Shown here piece by piece: positions 33,798 through 41,970 of a stretch of 64,000 bases of DNA (its first letter is position 1; the number at the start of each line of letters is the position of its first letter). The position numbers were made by a program, and so were the translations under genes. The notes under the pieces are model-generated. The model had not been told where the DNA came from, did no database searches, and was given only the letters and a program-made list of their open reading frames with translations. The stretch covers positions 62,001 through 126,000 of the forward strand of contig DAOUGQ010000016.1 in assembly GCA_034429195.1 (NCBI GenBank), read 5' to 3'. The DNA is from UBA4782 sp034429195 (GTDB taxonomy: Bacteria > Chloroflexota > Anaerolineae > Anaerolineales > Anaerolineaceae).

Positions 33798-34997
33798 TTA
33801 CCTCCCTGCAGCTAATGATTTCTTGATCTGGTCAAAATGACCTTCGATATGCCTGGATACACTCATGAGAGAATTACCGATATTCCACCATGTGCCCTTA
33901 TGTACCAGGAAATTTTCTGGAATACTTTCAACCAAAATAGCAATCTCTTCAATGCTTGAGTGGAGCGCATTGAGTAATTCTTGGTTTGTTGGGTACACCT
34001 TTGTTGTTGCAAGTACCATCGCATATGCATTATCTGCATTTCCCGTGGGAAAGCTGGTTTGATCGGAAAGCAGGTCATGAATATACTGCTCTAATCCACG
34101 CAGCCCATGAATAAGATGAGCGATGACTTCATTGGCACTCCATGATTCGTGTTCTTTTCTGGCATTGCATTGTTCAGCAGATGTGCCATGAAAAAGTTCT
34201 TTCAGATTGTTATAGGCTTCTTCAATGTTAGAACGAAATTGCCTGGCAAGAGCATGGGGATCGAAAGGAATATCGCTTACCTTAAAAAAGCTAAATGTTA
34301 CATCGGTAGTAAAAGTAGTATTTCCTCTGTATACTGTGAATTTAACAGTATCCCCTGCATGATACGTATCAATTACCTGGCGAAGGGTGACATTATCAGG
34401 TACAGGTACTTTACCTATTTGAACAATAATATCACCTTCCATAAGGCCTGCTTTTTCTGCTCCCATGCCAGGAATGACTGAATCAATATGGACACCCTGG
34501 TCAACCGGATAATCTTTTTTCTTTGCCAGTTCCGGAGTAACATCTGATGGGTAGATGCCCATCAATGGTCTGCGCGTAACTCTGGCATCCTCTCCGGTGG
34601 TCAGGGTCAATTCAAGGTTGAAAAATCCCTTTTCCCAAAATTTCTTGATCTTGTTATATGCATCTTGCCATGCAGGTTCTTCACCGAAACCAGAATGATC
34701 CAGGGTGAGTTGTACCAAATCATCCTTTGGAGACAGTGTGATGCTTACCAGAGTTTCTGCAGGCTCCTCTCCATGCCATGTAAATACCACTTTCTGGTTT
34801 GGCTCAATTGTCTGAAATTTACCGGTGTAGACCTGTCCTTGTTCCATGAAAATTGCTAAATGGCCACCAACTTTCAGCTCTGCAAAAGCTTTTGCGCAAA
34901 ACCACTCTGACAATGCAAGGGGCGATGTAAAGGCGCGATATACTTCGGCGATTGGAGCTTTCAGAGCTTTTTGAAAACGAATCTTATTCTTCGCCAT
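33798..34997 (-). CDS. SRPBCC (AHSA1-like) - PDZ - DinB fusion protein
   Basis: 399 residues from an ATG with AGGAG. Three domains in series: an AHSA1/SRPBCC domain (about 8-135; ISPIAEVYRAFTSPLALSEWF-like opening, WHGEEPAETLVSITL), a PDZ domain (about 165-235; GVHIDSVIPGMGAEKAGLMEGDIIVQIGKVPV), and a DinB-like four-helix domain (about 245-395; HESWSANEVIAHLIHG, RHIEGHFDQIKKSL). SRPBCC domains hold hydrophobic ligands and DinB domains often act as metal-dependent thiol transferases. All parts look intact and cytoplasmic. Joint function unknown; this arrangement is unusual. Confidence 0.85.
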   Translation of the reverse strand: MAKNKIRFQKALKAPIAEVYRAFTSPLALSEWFCAKAFAELKVGGHLAIFMEQGQVYTGKFQTIEPNQKVVFTWHGEEPAETLVSITLSPKDDLVQLTLDHSGFGEEPAWQDAYNKIKKFWEKGFFNLELTLTTGEDARVTRRPLMGIYPSDVTPELAKKKDYPVDQGVHIDSVIPGMGAEKAGLMEGDIIVQIGKVPVPDNVTLRQVIDTYHAGDTVKFTVYRGNTTFTTDVTFSFFKVSDIPFDPHALARQFRSNIEEAYNNLKELFHGTSAEQCNARKEHESWSANEVIAHLIHGLRGLEQYIHDLLSDQTSFPTGNADNAYAMVLATTKVYPTNQELLNALHSSIEEIAILVESIPENFLVHKGTWWNIGNSLMSVSRHIEGHFDQIKKSLAAGR

Positions 34998-35139
34998 ATT
35001 CCACTCCTATATTCATAGTTTCTTTGAAACACATATATTCATTATAAATTTTATTGAGAAGCTTTCAATATAAAATCCATATGTGTATGAATGAAGGTGC
35101 TCTATCATTCTGGAGGTGAATAAGGTTATTGTTGTTACG

Positions 35140-35175
35140 TTAAAATCAACATCCCCTGAAATAATTCAGGGGATG
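35140..35175 (-). terminator. terminator of the aminotransferase gene
   Basis: Perfect 11-bp stem CATCCCCTGAA / TTCAGGGGATG (35150-35160 with 35165-35175), 4-nt loop, followed on the minus strand by a T-rich tail (TTGATTTTAA). Confidence 0.75.
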
Positions 35176-35200
35176 CTATCTTGATTTTTGGTCTACAAAC

Positions 35201-36268
35201 TTATTGTGCCATGAAATCTTCCATACCTTTGATCAGGGCTTCGATATCGCTCATCTGAGTTTCGCCCATTGTGGCAATGCGCATGGTAACTTCTTTCAGT
35301 TTGCCATACCCATTGGCAATACGCATTCCACGCTGTTGCAGGAATTTATTCAAATCACCGACCACCCAACCCTTGGTATTGTTCACAGTAACAACCGTCT
35401 TTGACCTGTAGGGTGCTGGAGCTAGAGGTTCCATACCGTGATTGATACACCAATCCTGCACACGCTTTGACATGGCTGCATGACGTGCAAAACGGGAATC
35501 CAATCCTTCTGCCAGAATACGATCGAGTTGGAGATCCAACGCGTAGATTAATGACATTGCAGGGGTCATGGGAGTTGAATCTTTGGTACGATGTTTCTCC
35601 ATAAGCAGCAGATCAAAATACCAGCCCCGATTGGCAACCGTTTCTGCCTTTTTCATTGCACGGTCAGAAGTGCCTGCAAAAGAAAGTCCTGGTGGCAAGG
35701 CAAAGCATTTTTGAGATGATGTGAGCAGGAAATCGATTCCCCAGGCATCCATCTCAATTTTCACTCCAGCCAATGATGAAACTGCATCTACCAGGATCAA
35801 TGTGTCTGGGCTAATCTCCTGGACGACTTTGCACATGTCTTTCACCGGGTTTTCAACACCGGTAGAAGTTTCATTATGAACAATGGTAACTGCTTCATAA
35901 TGTTTTTTCTTCAGAGCATCTGCCAACATATCAGGGGTGATCGCCTGACCCCAATCAACGGTTAAGGTGTCTGCTTTCTTGCCGTTACTGATGGCAACGT
36001 TATACCATCTGTCAGAAAAAGCACCATTGACACAACAAAGAACATCCTCGTTTACAAAATTCCTGATACCGGCTTCTTGCATGCCCGAACCAGAATGAGA
36101 ACCCTGGAAAACACGATACTGCGTATAAAATATTTTCTGCAGCTTCTCTCCCGTGCGTTGAAAGATTGCTTCAAAATCTTTACTACGATGGGGGATCATC
36201 GGTTTCGTCTGCGCAGCCAGAACCTCTGGTGCAACATCAACGGGACCGGGGACGAACATTGGTGACAT
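35201..36268 (-). CDS. class V aminotransferase (alanine/serine-glyoxylate type)
   Basis: 355 residues from ATG 36268 with AGGAGG. PLP enzyme of fold I: N-terminal FVPGPVDVAPEV, substrate and cofactor segments GSHSGSGMQEA (56-66), NETSTGVENP (132-141), DAVSSLAG (161-168), and Lys187 in TSSQKCFALPPG as the PLP lysine. It belongs with alanine-glyoxylate, serine-pyruvate and Chloroflexota phosphoserine-like aminotransferases; the exact substrates cannot be decided. It is monocistronic between two terminators. Confidence 0.88.
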   Translation of the reverse strand: MSPMFVPGPVDVAPEVLAAQTKPMIPHRSKDFEAIFQRTGEKLQKIFYTQYRVFQGSHSGSGMQEAGIRNFVNEDVLCCVNGAFSDRWYNVAISNGKKADTLTVDWGQAITPDMLADALKKKHYEAVTIVHNETSTGVENPVKDMCKVVQEISPDTLILVDAVSSLAGVKIEMDAWGIDFLLTSSQKCFALPPGLSFAGTSDRAMKKAETVANRGWYFDLLLMEKHRTKDSTPMTPAMSLIYALDLQLDRILAEGLDSRFARHAAMSKRVQDWCINHGMEPLAPAPYRSKTVVTVNNTKGWVVGDLNKFLQQRGMRIANGYGKLKEVTMRIATMGETQMSDIEALIKGMEDFMAQ

Positions 36269-36349
36269 TTTTACCTCCTGTTTTTGTTGAGTTGAATACG
36301 TAGTGCTTGCGAAAGGTTATTCTTTACTGCGAGTAGCTTATGTTAAGGT

Positions 36350-36383
36350 TACAAAAAGAGAAAAGACAGTTTCCTGTCTTTTC
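36350..36383 (-). terminator. terminator behind the sortase unit
   Basis: GAAAAGACAG-N4-CTGTCTTTTC (36360-36383), a perfect 10-bp stem, then TCTTTTTGT on the minus strand. It ends the sortase and small membrane gene transcript. Confidence 0.8.
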
Positions 36384-36401
36384 ATTAACTTCACGATTAA
36401 C

Positions 36402-36644
36402 TTATCTCAAGAAGAATGCCAATGCGATCAGAATTACGAAGAATGAACCTGCCATGATACCAATACGCGTCAGGTCTTTCTTCACTGGCGTATAATCAGG
36501 GTTGAAAGTGGTTCCAAACCGGTTACTGCTTACGGTTGTTGCCTGAGGTTTAACTGCCACATTAGTAGAATTGGCTTTAACTTCGGCCGCTTTTGTTATA
36601 GTTTGTGTTGATTTCGAAACATTTCGTTTATATTTCTTTGCCAT
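36402..36644 (-). CDS. small single-span membrane protein
   Basis: 80 residues; AGGAG precedes the ATG. A basic, Ser/Thr-rich N-terminus (about 1-57) is followed by one helix (about 60-79, IGIMAGSFFVILIALAFFL) and a final Arg, so it is a tail-anchored protein with the basic part inside. It lies 21 bp after the sortase gene and shares its terminator. Similar short proteins are common in this phylum, but I cannot name a family. Confidence 0.72.
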   Translation of the reverse strand: MAKKYKRNVSKSTQTITKAAEVKANSTNVAVKPQATTVSSNRFGTTFNPDYTPVKKDLTRIGIMAGSFFVILIALAFFLR

Positions 36645-36665
36645 GGTATCTCCTGAATTCAGAGG

Positions 36666-37562
36666 TTATTCCTGTAAATTTGCTATCACCACGATCCGCT
36701 TGTTATCTACAAGGTAAGGATAGCAAGAAATTAATGTTACCACACCATCATGAGTTGGTGATAGAACTTCGACCTGAGTTGGTTCAACAATAAGGGTTTG
36801 ATCGACAATATATGTGTAAGATTGCAGACTGGTGAAGAGAATGATTTCGTCGCCGGGCTGCAGCCGGTCTAAATTGCGAAAGATTTCACCGAACACATCA
36901 TTGTGAGCTGATAGGATCACATTTCCTGCTTCGCCCGGGTTGGCTGAACCAGCATGTTGCCCAACTCCTTTTTTCAACTGTTCCCAGCTATCACCTTGCA
37001 CTACAGAGGCATCTACATCAATGGATGGTATTTGGATTCTAACCGCCTGTTCAGGTCCTGCCGTAGGAATGGGTAAATTTGCAAGGCTTTGCACTAAAGG
37101 ACGGAGATGTTCCGGGATTTCTGCATCATTTGGTTGTACCCCTTCAGGTGAATTTGGAGGGGTGTGGCCTGAAGGTAAGATTACGGCTGAGATCAAGGCG
37201 GTTGGAGCCAGAGTGGGTTGTGTGATAGAAGAAGCTACTTCACGGTTTAAATTACGCAATACATTAGCGCCGTTGAACAGGATAAAAGCCAGCCCAACCA
37301 CCGTCAAAATTTCAACCCCGAGCAGAAAGCGATCAAATTTTCCGCGTACTTTCTTGGGTTTTTCAGGGGCTGTATCATCAAGGAAAATTTCTTCTTCAGC
37401 AGCTGAATTTTCGACTGGAGCTGAAGCCGAGATAAACTTTACTACTCTACCTGTCTGGCGAAAGTGATTCAAGCGCTCTTCCCGTTCTTTGCGCTGTTTT
37501 TCAACCAGAAGGCGGCGTAATTCTGCTACTGAAAGATCATTGATCGAACGGCGTTTTGCCAT
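36666..37562 (-). CDS. sortase (class D/E-like transpeptidase)
   Basis: 298 residues. A long basic cytoplasmic N-terminus (1-77, MAKRRSINDLSVAELRRLL) precedes a membrane helix (about 80-98), a Pro/Thr-rich stalk, and the sortase barrel (about 172-298). The catalytic triad is complete: His220 (LSAHND), Cys280 (TLISC), Arg289 (NKRIV). It should cut sorting signals of exported proteins and join them to the cell wall. No clear LPXTG-type substrate is encoded in the window. Confidence 0.92.
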   Translation of the reverse strand: MAKRRSINDLSVAELRRLLVEKQRKEREERLNHFRQTGRVVKFISASAPVENSAAEEEIFLDDTAPEKPKKVRGKFDRFLLGVEILTVVGLAFILFNGANVLRNLNREVASSITQPTLAPTALISAVILPSGHTPPNSPEGVQPNDAEIPEHLRPLVQSLANLPIPTAGPEQAVRIQIPSIDVDASVVQGDSWEQLKKGVGQHAGSANPGEAGNVILSAHNDVFGEIFRNLDRLQPGDEIILFTSLQSYTYIVDQTLIVEPTQVEVLSPTHDGVVTLISCYPYLVDNKRIVVIANLQE

Positions 37563-37674
37563 AGGAACTTTCTGTGATTATACACCTAATAATTGTCTGA
37601 CAAATCTTCATCAGCGTCAAGAGATTTTTATCACCCAAAAATATTGATAGCCTTCTTTATATTTTAATCACAAT

Positions 37675-37703
37675 TTACTGTAACCTTACTTCATTGATAT
37701 AAT
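37675..37703 (+). promoter_or_regulatory. promoter for a leaderless transcript (DNPH1-like gene)
   Basis: TTACTG (37675-37680), 17 bp, TATAAT (37698-37703), then 7 nt to the ATG at 37711. No ribosome site. Confidence 0.65.
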
Positions 37704-37710
37704 TTTATTA

Positions 37711-38145
37711 ATGAACATCTATTTTTCTTGTTCCATTACAGGTGGCCGTCAAGACCAGGAAGCTTATTCTACAATTGTCAGTTATCTGATAGATGGAGGA
37801 CATATTGTCCCTACTGCTCATTTATCAAGCCCAGATGTTCTTGATCTGGAAAAGGTTGCATCTGCAGAAGAGATTTATGCAAGAGATGTTCAATGGGTAA
37901 GGGAGTGCGATGCATTAATAGCCGAAGTAAGCACTCCATCTCATGGAGTGGGGTATGAAATCGCGTTGGCCAATTTTTATAACAAGCCTGTTTTATGTTG
38001 TTATCGCAAAGATAGAAAAGTTTCCAAGATGATCCTTGGTAATCCCAGTCCTTTGCAACAAGTTTGTACCTATCAATATCCTGGCGAATTAAAAAAAGTT
38101 GTTTCATCGTTTTTAGATGCTTTGCAAAACGGGCGTAAAGCTTAA
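37711..38145 (+). CDS. DNPH1/Rcl-like 2'-deoxynucleoside 5'-phosphate N-hydrolase
   Basis: 144 residues. The family marks are YFSCSITGGRQDQ (4-16), ARDVQWVRECDALIAEVSTPSHGVGYEIA (57-85; substrate-binding Asp59 and the acidic residues of AEV-GVGYE), and KPVLCCYR (about 93-100). Relatives split the glycosidic bond of (modified) deoxynucleoside monophosphates, cleaning the nucleotide pool; related nucleoside 2-deoxyribosyltransferases share the fold. Cytoplasmic. The start lacks a ribosome site and has TATAAT 7 nt before it. Confidence 0.85.
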   Translation: MNIYFSCSITGGRQDQEAYSTIVSYLIDGGHIVPTAHLSSPDVLDLEKVASAEEIYARDVQWVRECDALIAEVSTPSHGVGYEIALANFYNKPVLCCYRKDRKVSKMILGNPSPLQQVCTYQYPGELKKVVSSFLDALQNGRKA

Positions 38146-38307
38146 TTGATGTTGAATGACCTGTTTGAAACCAGAACTCAGTTAAAAGTAATGGAAAAAG
38201 CTTTTCCAAAACAAATCCATAACAAATTGTCAGACAGATTTGGCGTAAAGTCACCACCCAAAGGGTGACGAAATTCTTATCGCTTCTGGTAGGATTCGAG
38301 TATTATT

Positions 38308-38411
38308 CAACTGGAGACGTATCAATCGGACCGCTCATCTGACATCGTGTCTCCTCCTTTGGCGAGTGCCTCCACTGGTATTATGGCTACCAGTGGAGGC
38401 ATTGTGTTTTA
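38308..38411 (+). ncRNA. candidate structured RNA with terminal hairpin
   Basis: The 363-bp gap 38146-38508 holds no gene but much pairing. GTCACC-N8-GGTGAC forms a hairpin at 38250-38269. GGAGAC (38313-38318) can pair with GTCTCC (38349-38354). A perfect 13-bp stem GCCTCCACTGGTA / TACCAGTGGAGGC (38368-38400) ends in ATTGTGTTTT. This could be a small RNA with its own terminator; a clear promoter was not found, so the stem may simply end the upstream gene. Confidence 0.3.
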
Positions 38412-38474
38412 CCTCCAATGTTGTGGAAGAGCTTTGAATATAGTAAGAATTCTGTTAATAATTGTCTCTTCCCC

Positions 38475-38502
38475 TTGACTTTGGACATGGCAAAGCTAAA
38501 AT
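38475..38502 (+). promoter_or_regulatory. promoter for a leaderless dnaJ-like transcript
   Basis: TTGACT (38475-38480), 16 bp, TAAAAT (38497-38502), then 6 nt to the ATG at 38509. No ribosome site. This is one of the clearest leaderless examples here. Confidence 0.7.
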
Positions 38503-38508
38503 GAATTC

Positions 38509-39456
38509 ATGGAATATCGAGATTACTATAAACTATTAGGGGTTGAAAGAACCGCCAATGATGATGAAATTAAGCGTGCCTATCGGAAATTGGCAATGAA
38601 ATACCACCCTGACCGCAACCCTGGCAATAAACAGGCTGAAGAAAAATTTAAAGATATCAATGAGGCATACGAGGTATTAAGCGATAAGGCGAAACGTGCC
38701 CGTTATGACCAACTAGGCGAATCTTACCAGAGCTGGCAGCAGCATGGTGGGCAGCCTGGGAACTTTAATTGGGATGAATGGGTTACCCGATCTGCAGGAG
38801 GTCCAACTGGAGGCAGAACGCGGGTAGAAGTGGGAAATCTGGAAGACCTGTTTGGAACTGGCTTTTCTGATTTCTTCCAGTCAATTTTTGGAGGAATGGG
38901 GATGGGAGACATCCCCTATACAACTGGTAGAACTTCGACTCGCCGTTCAACCCAACCTCAAGTATATGAGCAGCCGATCAGTATCAGTTTATATGAGGCT
39001 TATCACGGAGCCAAACGTATGATGCAGATCGATGATCGTAAATTGGAAGTATCCATTCCCGCAGGTGTAAAGACTGGTTCAAAAGTACGAATAGCTGGAA
39101 TTGGTCCAAAAGGACCTAATGGTAGGGCGGCTGATATCTATCTGATTGTTCATGTAGAACCAGACTCTCAGTTTGAAAGAAAAGGGAATGATCTTTATAC
39201 TGATGTGGAAATCGATCTTTATCGGGCTGTATTAGGTGGTGAAGTAACAGTACCTACCATGACCGGAAAAGTAGTATTAACCATTCCAGCAGGTACCCAA
39301 CCTGGTCAAACTATTCGGTTGGCAAAACTAGGAATGCCAGAATTAAAATCAAAAGGGCAATTTGGCGATATGTATGCTCGGATCAAAGTCAATCTTCCAC
39401 GGAAATTGACTGATTCACAACGAAAATTATTCGAACAATTACGGGAAATGAGCTAA
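38509..39456 (+). CDS. DnaJ-family co-chaperone (CbpA type, no zinc finger)
   Basis: 315 residues. J domain 1-70 with the HPD tripeptide at 33-35 (KYHPDRNPGN), a Gly-rich linker (about 72-150) and the two C-terminal substrate-binding beta domains (about 155-312; EAYHGAKRMMQI, IPAGVKTGSKVRI, LGGEVTVPTMTGKV). The cysteine-rich zinc domain of DnaJ is absent, so it is CbpA-like. It stimulates DnaK ATPase and delivers clients. It is followed after 24 bp by the HtrA-like gene, consistent with a protein-quality pair. Confidence 0.92.
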   Translation: MEYRDYYKLLGVERTANDDEIKRAYRKLAMKYHPDRNPGNKQAEEKFKDINEAYEVLSDKAKRARYDQLGESYQSWQQHGGQPGNFNWDEWVTRSAGGPTGGRTRVEVGNLEDLFGTGFSDFFQSIFGGMGMGDIPYTTGRTSTRRSTQPQVYEQPISISLYEAYHGAKRMMQIDDRKLEVSIPAGVKTGSKVRIAGIGPKGPNGRAADIYLIVHVEPDSQFERKGNDLYTDVEIDLYRAVLGGEVTVPTMTGKVVLTIPAGTQPGQTIRLAKLGMPELKSKGQFGDMYARIKVNLPRKLTDSQRKLFEQLREMS

Positions 39457-39480
39457 TTCTCTTCCCTGTTGGAGGTAAAA

Positions 39481-40659
39481 ATGCGAAAAGTTAAAGCCCT
39501 AGCAATCTGTGCAATACTTCTGCTTGTTGCAATGGCATGCACCATAAGTGGCACTGAGGGGCTACTCTCAACCAAAGCTTCTGACGCTACAGCAACAACG
39601 GCACCGGTGATCCCCACCCCAACACGTAACCTGACACCAGTGGTTACTGGTGATCTGAGTGATCTGGATGCTGCCCTTACTGGGTTATATGCACGGGTGA
39701 ATCCTGGTGTGGTTTGTATTCAAACCATGACCGCTGGTGGCGGAGCATTGGGATCAGGTTTTGTTTATGACACAGAAGGTCATATCATAACGAATTACCA
39801 CGTTGTTGAAGGTGCAGAATCAGTAGAAGTAGATTTCCCATCTGGAATAAAAGTATACGGAGACGTGATCGCTACGGATGGTGACACTGATCTGGCGATC
39901 ATCAAAGTAGATACCGATCCGTCGAATCTATTTCCCTTAACGCTGGGCGATTCTGATGCTTTACAGGTAGGGCAAACCGTGATCGCTATCGGAAATCCAT
40001 TTGGCTTGAATGGAACGATGACAATGGGTATTGTCTCAGCTAAAGGAAGAGTGTTATCTTCAATACGCGATGTACCTGGCAGTGCAGGTGGTAAGTATTC
40101 TGCTGGTGACATTATTCAAACAGATGCATTGATCAATCCTGGTAATTCGGGAGGACCGCTTCTCAACCTGAATGGCGAAGTGATTGGTATTAACCGGGCG
40201 ATCGAAACAACAGGAGTTACAGTAACGGGAAGTGCGATAAGCACAGGTATTGGGTATGCAACTTCTATCAACCTGATCAAGCGTGTAGTACCAGACCTGA
40301 TTTCCAAAGGTTACTATGATTATCCCTATCTAGGAATAACACCAGTGGATGAGTTAAACCTTACCCAGATGGAAGCATTGGGGATTACGTATCCGAATGG
40401 AGCCTATGTTTTACAAGCAGTTGCAGGTGGACCGGCAGCCAAAGCAGGTATTCGCGGTGGAACGACAGAGACATCCATTTCTGGATTATTGGCTGGTGGT
40501 GACTTGATTATTGCAGCAGATGACATACCTGTATACAATTTTTCGCAATTGATCAGTTACATGATGAATAATAAATCTGTAGGTGATACAATAAAATTAA
40601 CGATCGTTCGTGATAACAAACAAATGGAGGTGACAGTTACACTAGAAAAGCGACCCTGA
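39481..40659 (+). CDS. HtrA/DegP-like trypsin-fold protease lipoprotein with PDZ
   Basis: 392 residues from ATG 39481 (GGAGG upstream). Signal peptide with lipobox VAMAC (Cys20), a Thr/Pro-rich linker (to about 58), and a trypsin-like domain (about 65-275) with the full triad His107 (TNYHVVEG), Asp137 (DTDLAI) and Ser223 (GNSGGPL). A PDZ domain follows (about 285-390; GGPAKAGIRGG, GGDLIIAADDIPV). It degrades or refolds damaged exported proteins at the outer face of the membrane. It is co-directional with the dnaJ-like gene. Confidence 0.94.
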   Translation: MRKVKALAICAILLLVAMACTISGTEGLLSTKASDATATTAPVIPTPTRNLTPVVTGDLSDLDAALTGLYARVNPGVVCIQTMTAGGGALGSGFVYDTEGHIITNYHVVEGAESVEVDFPSGIKVYGDVIATDGDTDLAIIKVDTDPSNLFPLTLGDSDALQVGQTVIAIGNPFGLNGTMTMGIVSAKGRVLSSIRDVPGSAGGKYSAGDIIQTDALINPGNSGGPLLNLNGEVIGINRAIETTGVTVTGSAISTGIGYATSINLIKRVVPDLISKGYYDYPYLGITPVDELNLTQMEALGITYPNGAYVLQAVAGGPAAKAGIRGGTTETSISGLLAGGDLIIAADDIPVYNFSQLISYMMNNKSVGDTIKLTIVRDNKQMEVTVTLEKRP

Positions 40660-40750
40660 TCAGGTCAAATGCCTGCCGAGAAACAATTTCGGAGGTAAAA
40701 AATCGAACACCAGTAAAGCGGTAACCGTGTTTCTTTAGAAGGAGGTATCT

Positions 40751-41851
40751 GTGTTTGCTGATAAAGATTTAAGTGATTTATTAGCTGTGTCATCAGTGGA
40801 ACCGGTATTAAGTGTTTACTTGAACACGGACCCCACAGCCGGAAATGCGGATTATTATAAACTTCGCCTGCGCAATATGCTGAAAAGAATCGACCTGCCA
40901 GCAGATGTGCAGGCGATTACGCATTATTTTAATGATGAATTCAATTGGGTGGGTCGTGGAGTTGCAGTTTTTTCATGTGCTCCACAGAAGATGTTTAAAA
41001 CTTTTTCCCTTGCCATACCGGTAAATGACCTGACAGCAGTCGGTAACCGTCCTGTAGTAAAACCCCTTATCGATCTGCTGGATGATTATGGCGGTTATGG
41101 CGTTGTTCTGGTAGATAAACAAGGAGCCCGTCTATTCTATTTCCATCTAGGAGAACTTCGCGAGCAGGAAGGTGTGATGGGAGAAGTTGTAAAGCATGTC
41201 AAGCGAGGCGGAGCTTCTACTTTCCCGGGAAGAATGGGGGGTGTGGCAGGGCGAACACGTCATGCAGAAGAGCTGGTGGATAGGAACATCAAGGATATTG
41301 CCGAATTTGCAGCCCACTTCTTTGAACAGAATAATGTGCGTCGCGTCATAATTGGCGGTACAGATGAGACAGTGAACCAGTTTCAAAATGCATTACCAAA
41401 ATTCTGGCAGGCTCTTGTGGTCGGTACTTTTGCCATGGGAATGACTGCAAGCCAATCTGAAGTTTTGGCAAAAGCTATGCAGATTGGCCATGAAAAACAG
41501 ATCGTTCATGAACGGAAAAAGGTTAATGAGTTGATCACCCAGGCTGCCAAGGGTGCGAATGCCAGCGTTGGGCTGGAAAAAGTGTTGCAGGATGTGCATC
41601 AGGGTAAAGTGCAAACTTTAATTATGAATGAAAAGCTGCATTCTGAAGGTCATACCTGCCCATCGTGCGGATGGATCACTTCATTGCAACGAAATACCTG
41701 CAAGACATGCGGTACAAAGATGGATAAAGTTGCAGATATTGTCGACACTGCAGTAGGTATTGTGTGGCGGCAAGGCGGCAGTGTGGTGGTTACACAGGAA
41801 AACGAGATTCTGGAAAAAGCTGGCAATATCGGAGCGATGCTGCGATATTAA
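40751..41851 (+). CDS. baeRF-type (bacterial eRF1-like, Vms1-related) protein with zinc ribbon
   Basis: 366 residues; GTG start at 40751 with AAGGAGG 6 nt upstream. It resembles bacterial eRF1-like (baeRF) proteins: N-terminal domain with VLSVYLNTDP, middle domain with VVLVDKQGARLFYFHLGE and a glycine- and arginine-rich loop FPGRMGGVAGRTRHAEE in place of the GGQ loop, and a C-terminal eRF1-3-like domain carrying a zinc ribbon (Cys303, Cys306, Cys317, Cys320). Relatives release stalled peptides or cut tRNA on ribosomes; lack of a GGQ makes the activity here uncertain. Confidence 0.8.
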   Translation: MFADKDLSDLLAVSSVEPVLSVYLNTDPTAGNADYYKLRLRNMLKRIDLPADVQAITHYFNDEFNWVGRGVAVFSCAPQKMFKTFSLAIPVNDLTAVGNRPVVKPLIDLLDDYGGYGVVLVDKQGARLFYFHLGELREQEGVMGEVVKHVKRGGASTFPGRMGGVAGRTRHAEELVDRNIKDIAEFAAHFFEQNNVRRVIIGGTDETVNQFQNALPKFWQALVVGTFAMGMTASQSEVLAKAMQIGHEKQIVHERKKVNELITQAAKGANASVGLEKVLQDVHQGKVQTLIMNEKLHSEGHTCPSCGWITSLQRNTCKTCGTKMDKVADIVDTAVGIVWRQGGSVVVTQENEILEKAGNIGAMLRY

Positions 41852-41863
41852 GCAGATTCAAGC

Positions 41864-41930
41864 AGGGGTTTGGCATCTGTAATTTATTATCTTCGAGGAT
41901 GGTTAAGAAGTCAGCAGATGCTGAACCCCT
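41864..41930 (+). repeat. long imperfect hairpin between baeRF and methyltransferase genes
   Basis: AGGGGTTTGGCATCTG (41864-41879) can pair over all 16 bases with CAGATGCTGAACCCCT (41915-41930), using two G-U pairs, around a 35-nt loop. No T tract follows, so it is not a simple terminator. It may be an RNA-processing or regulatory element, or a small mobile palindrome. Confidence 0.5.
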
Positions 41931-41970
41931 TCGCAACAACGAAAAAATCAGGAAAGTATACAATTAGTGA

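Noticed and set aside
35000..35140. Gene between the SRPBCC fusion and the aminotransferase terminator
   Set aside because: No frame of useful length with a start signal was found.
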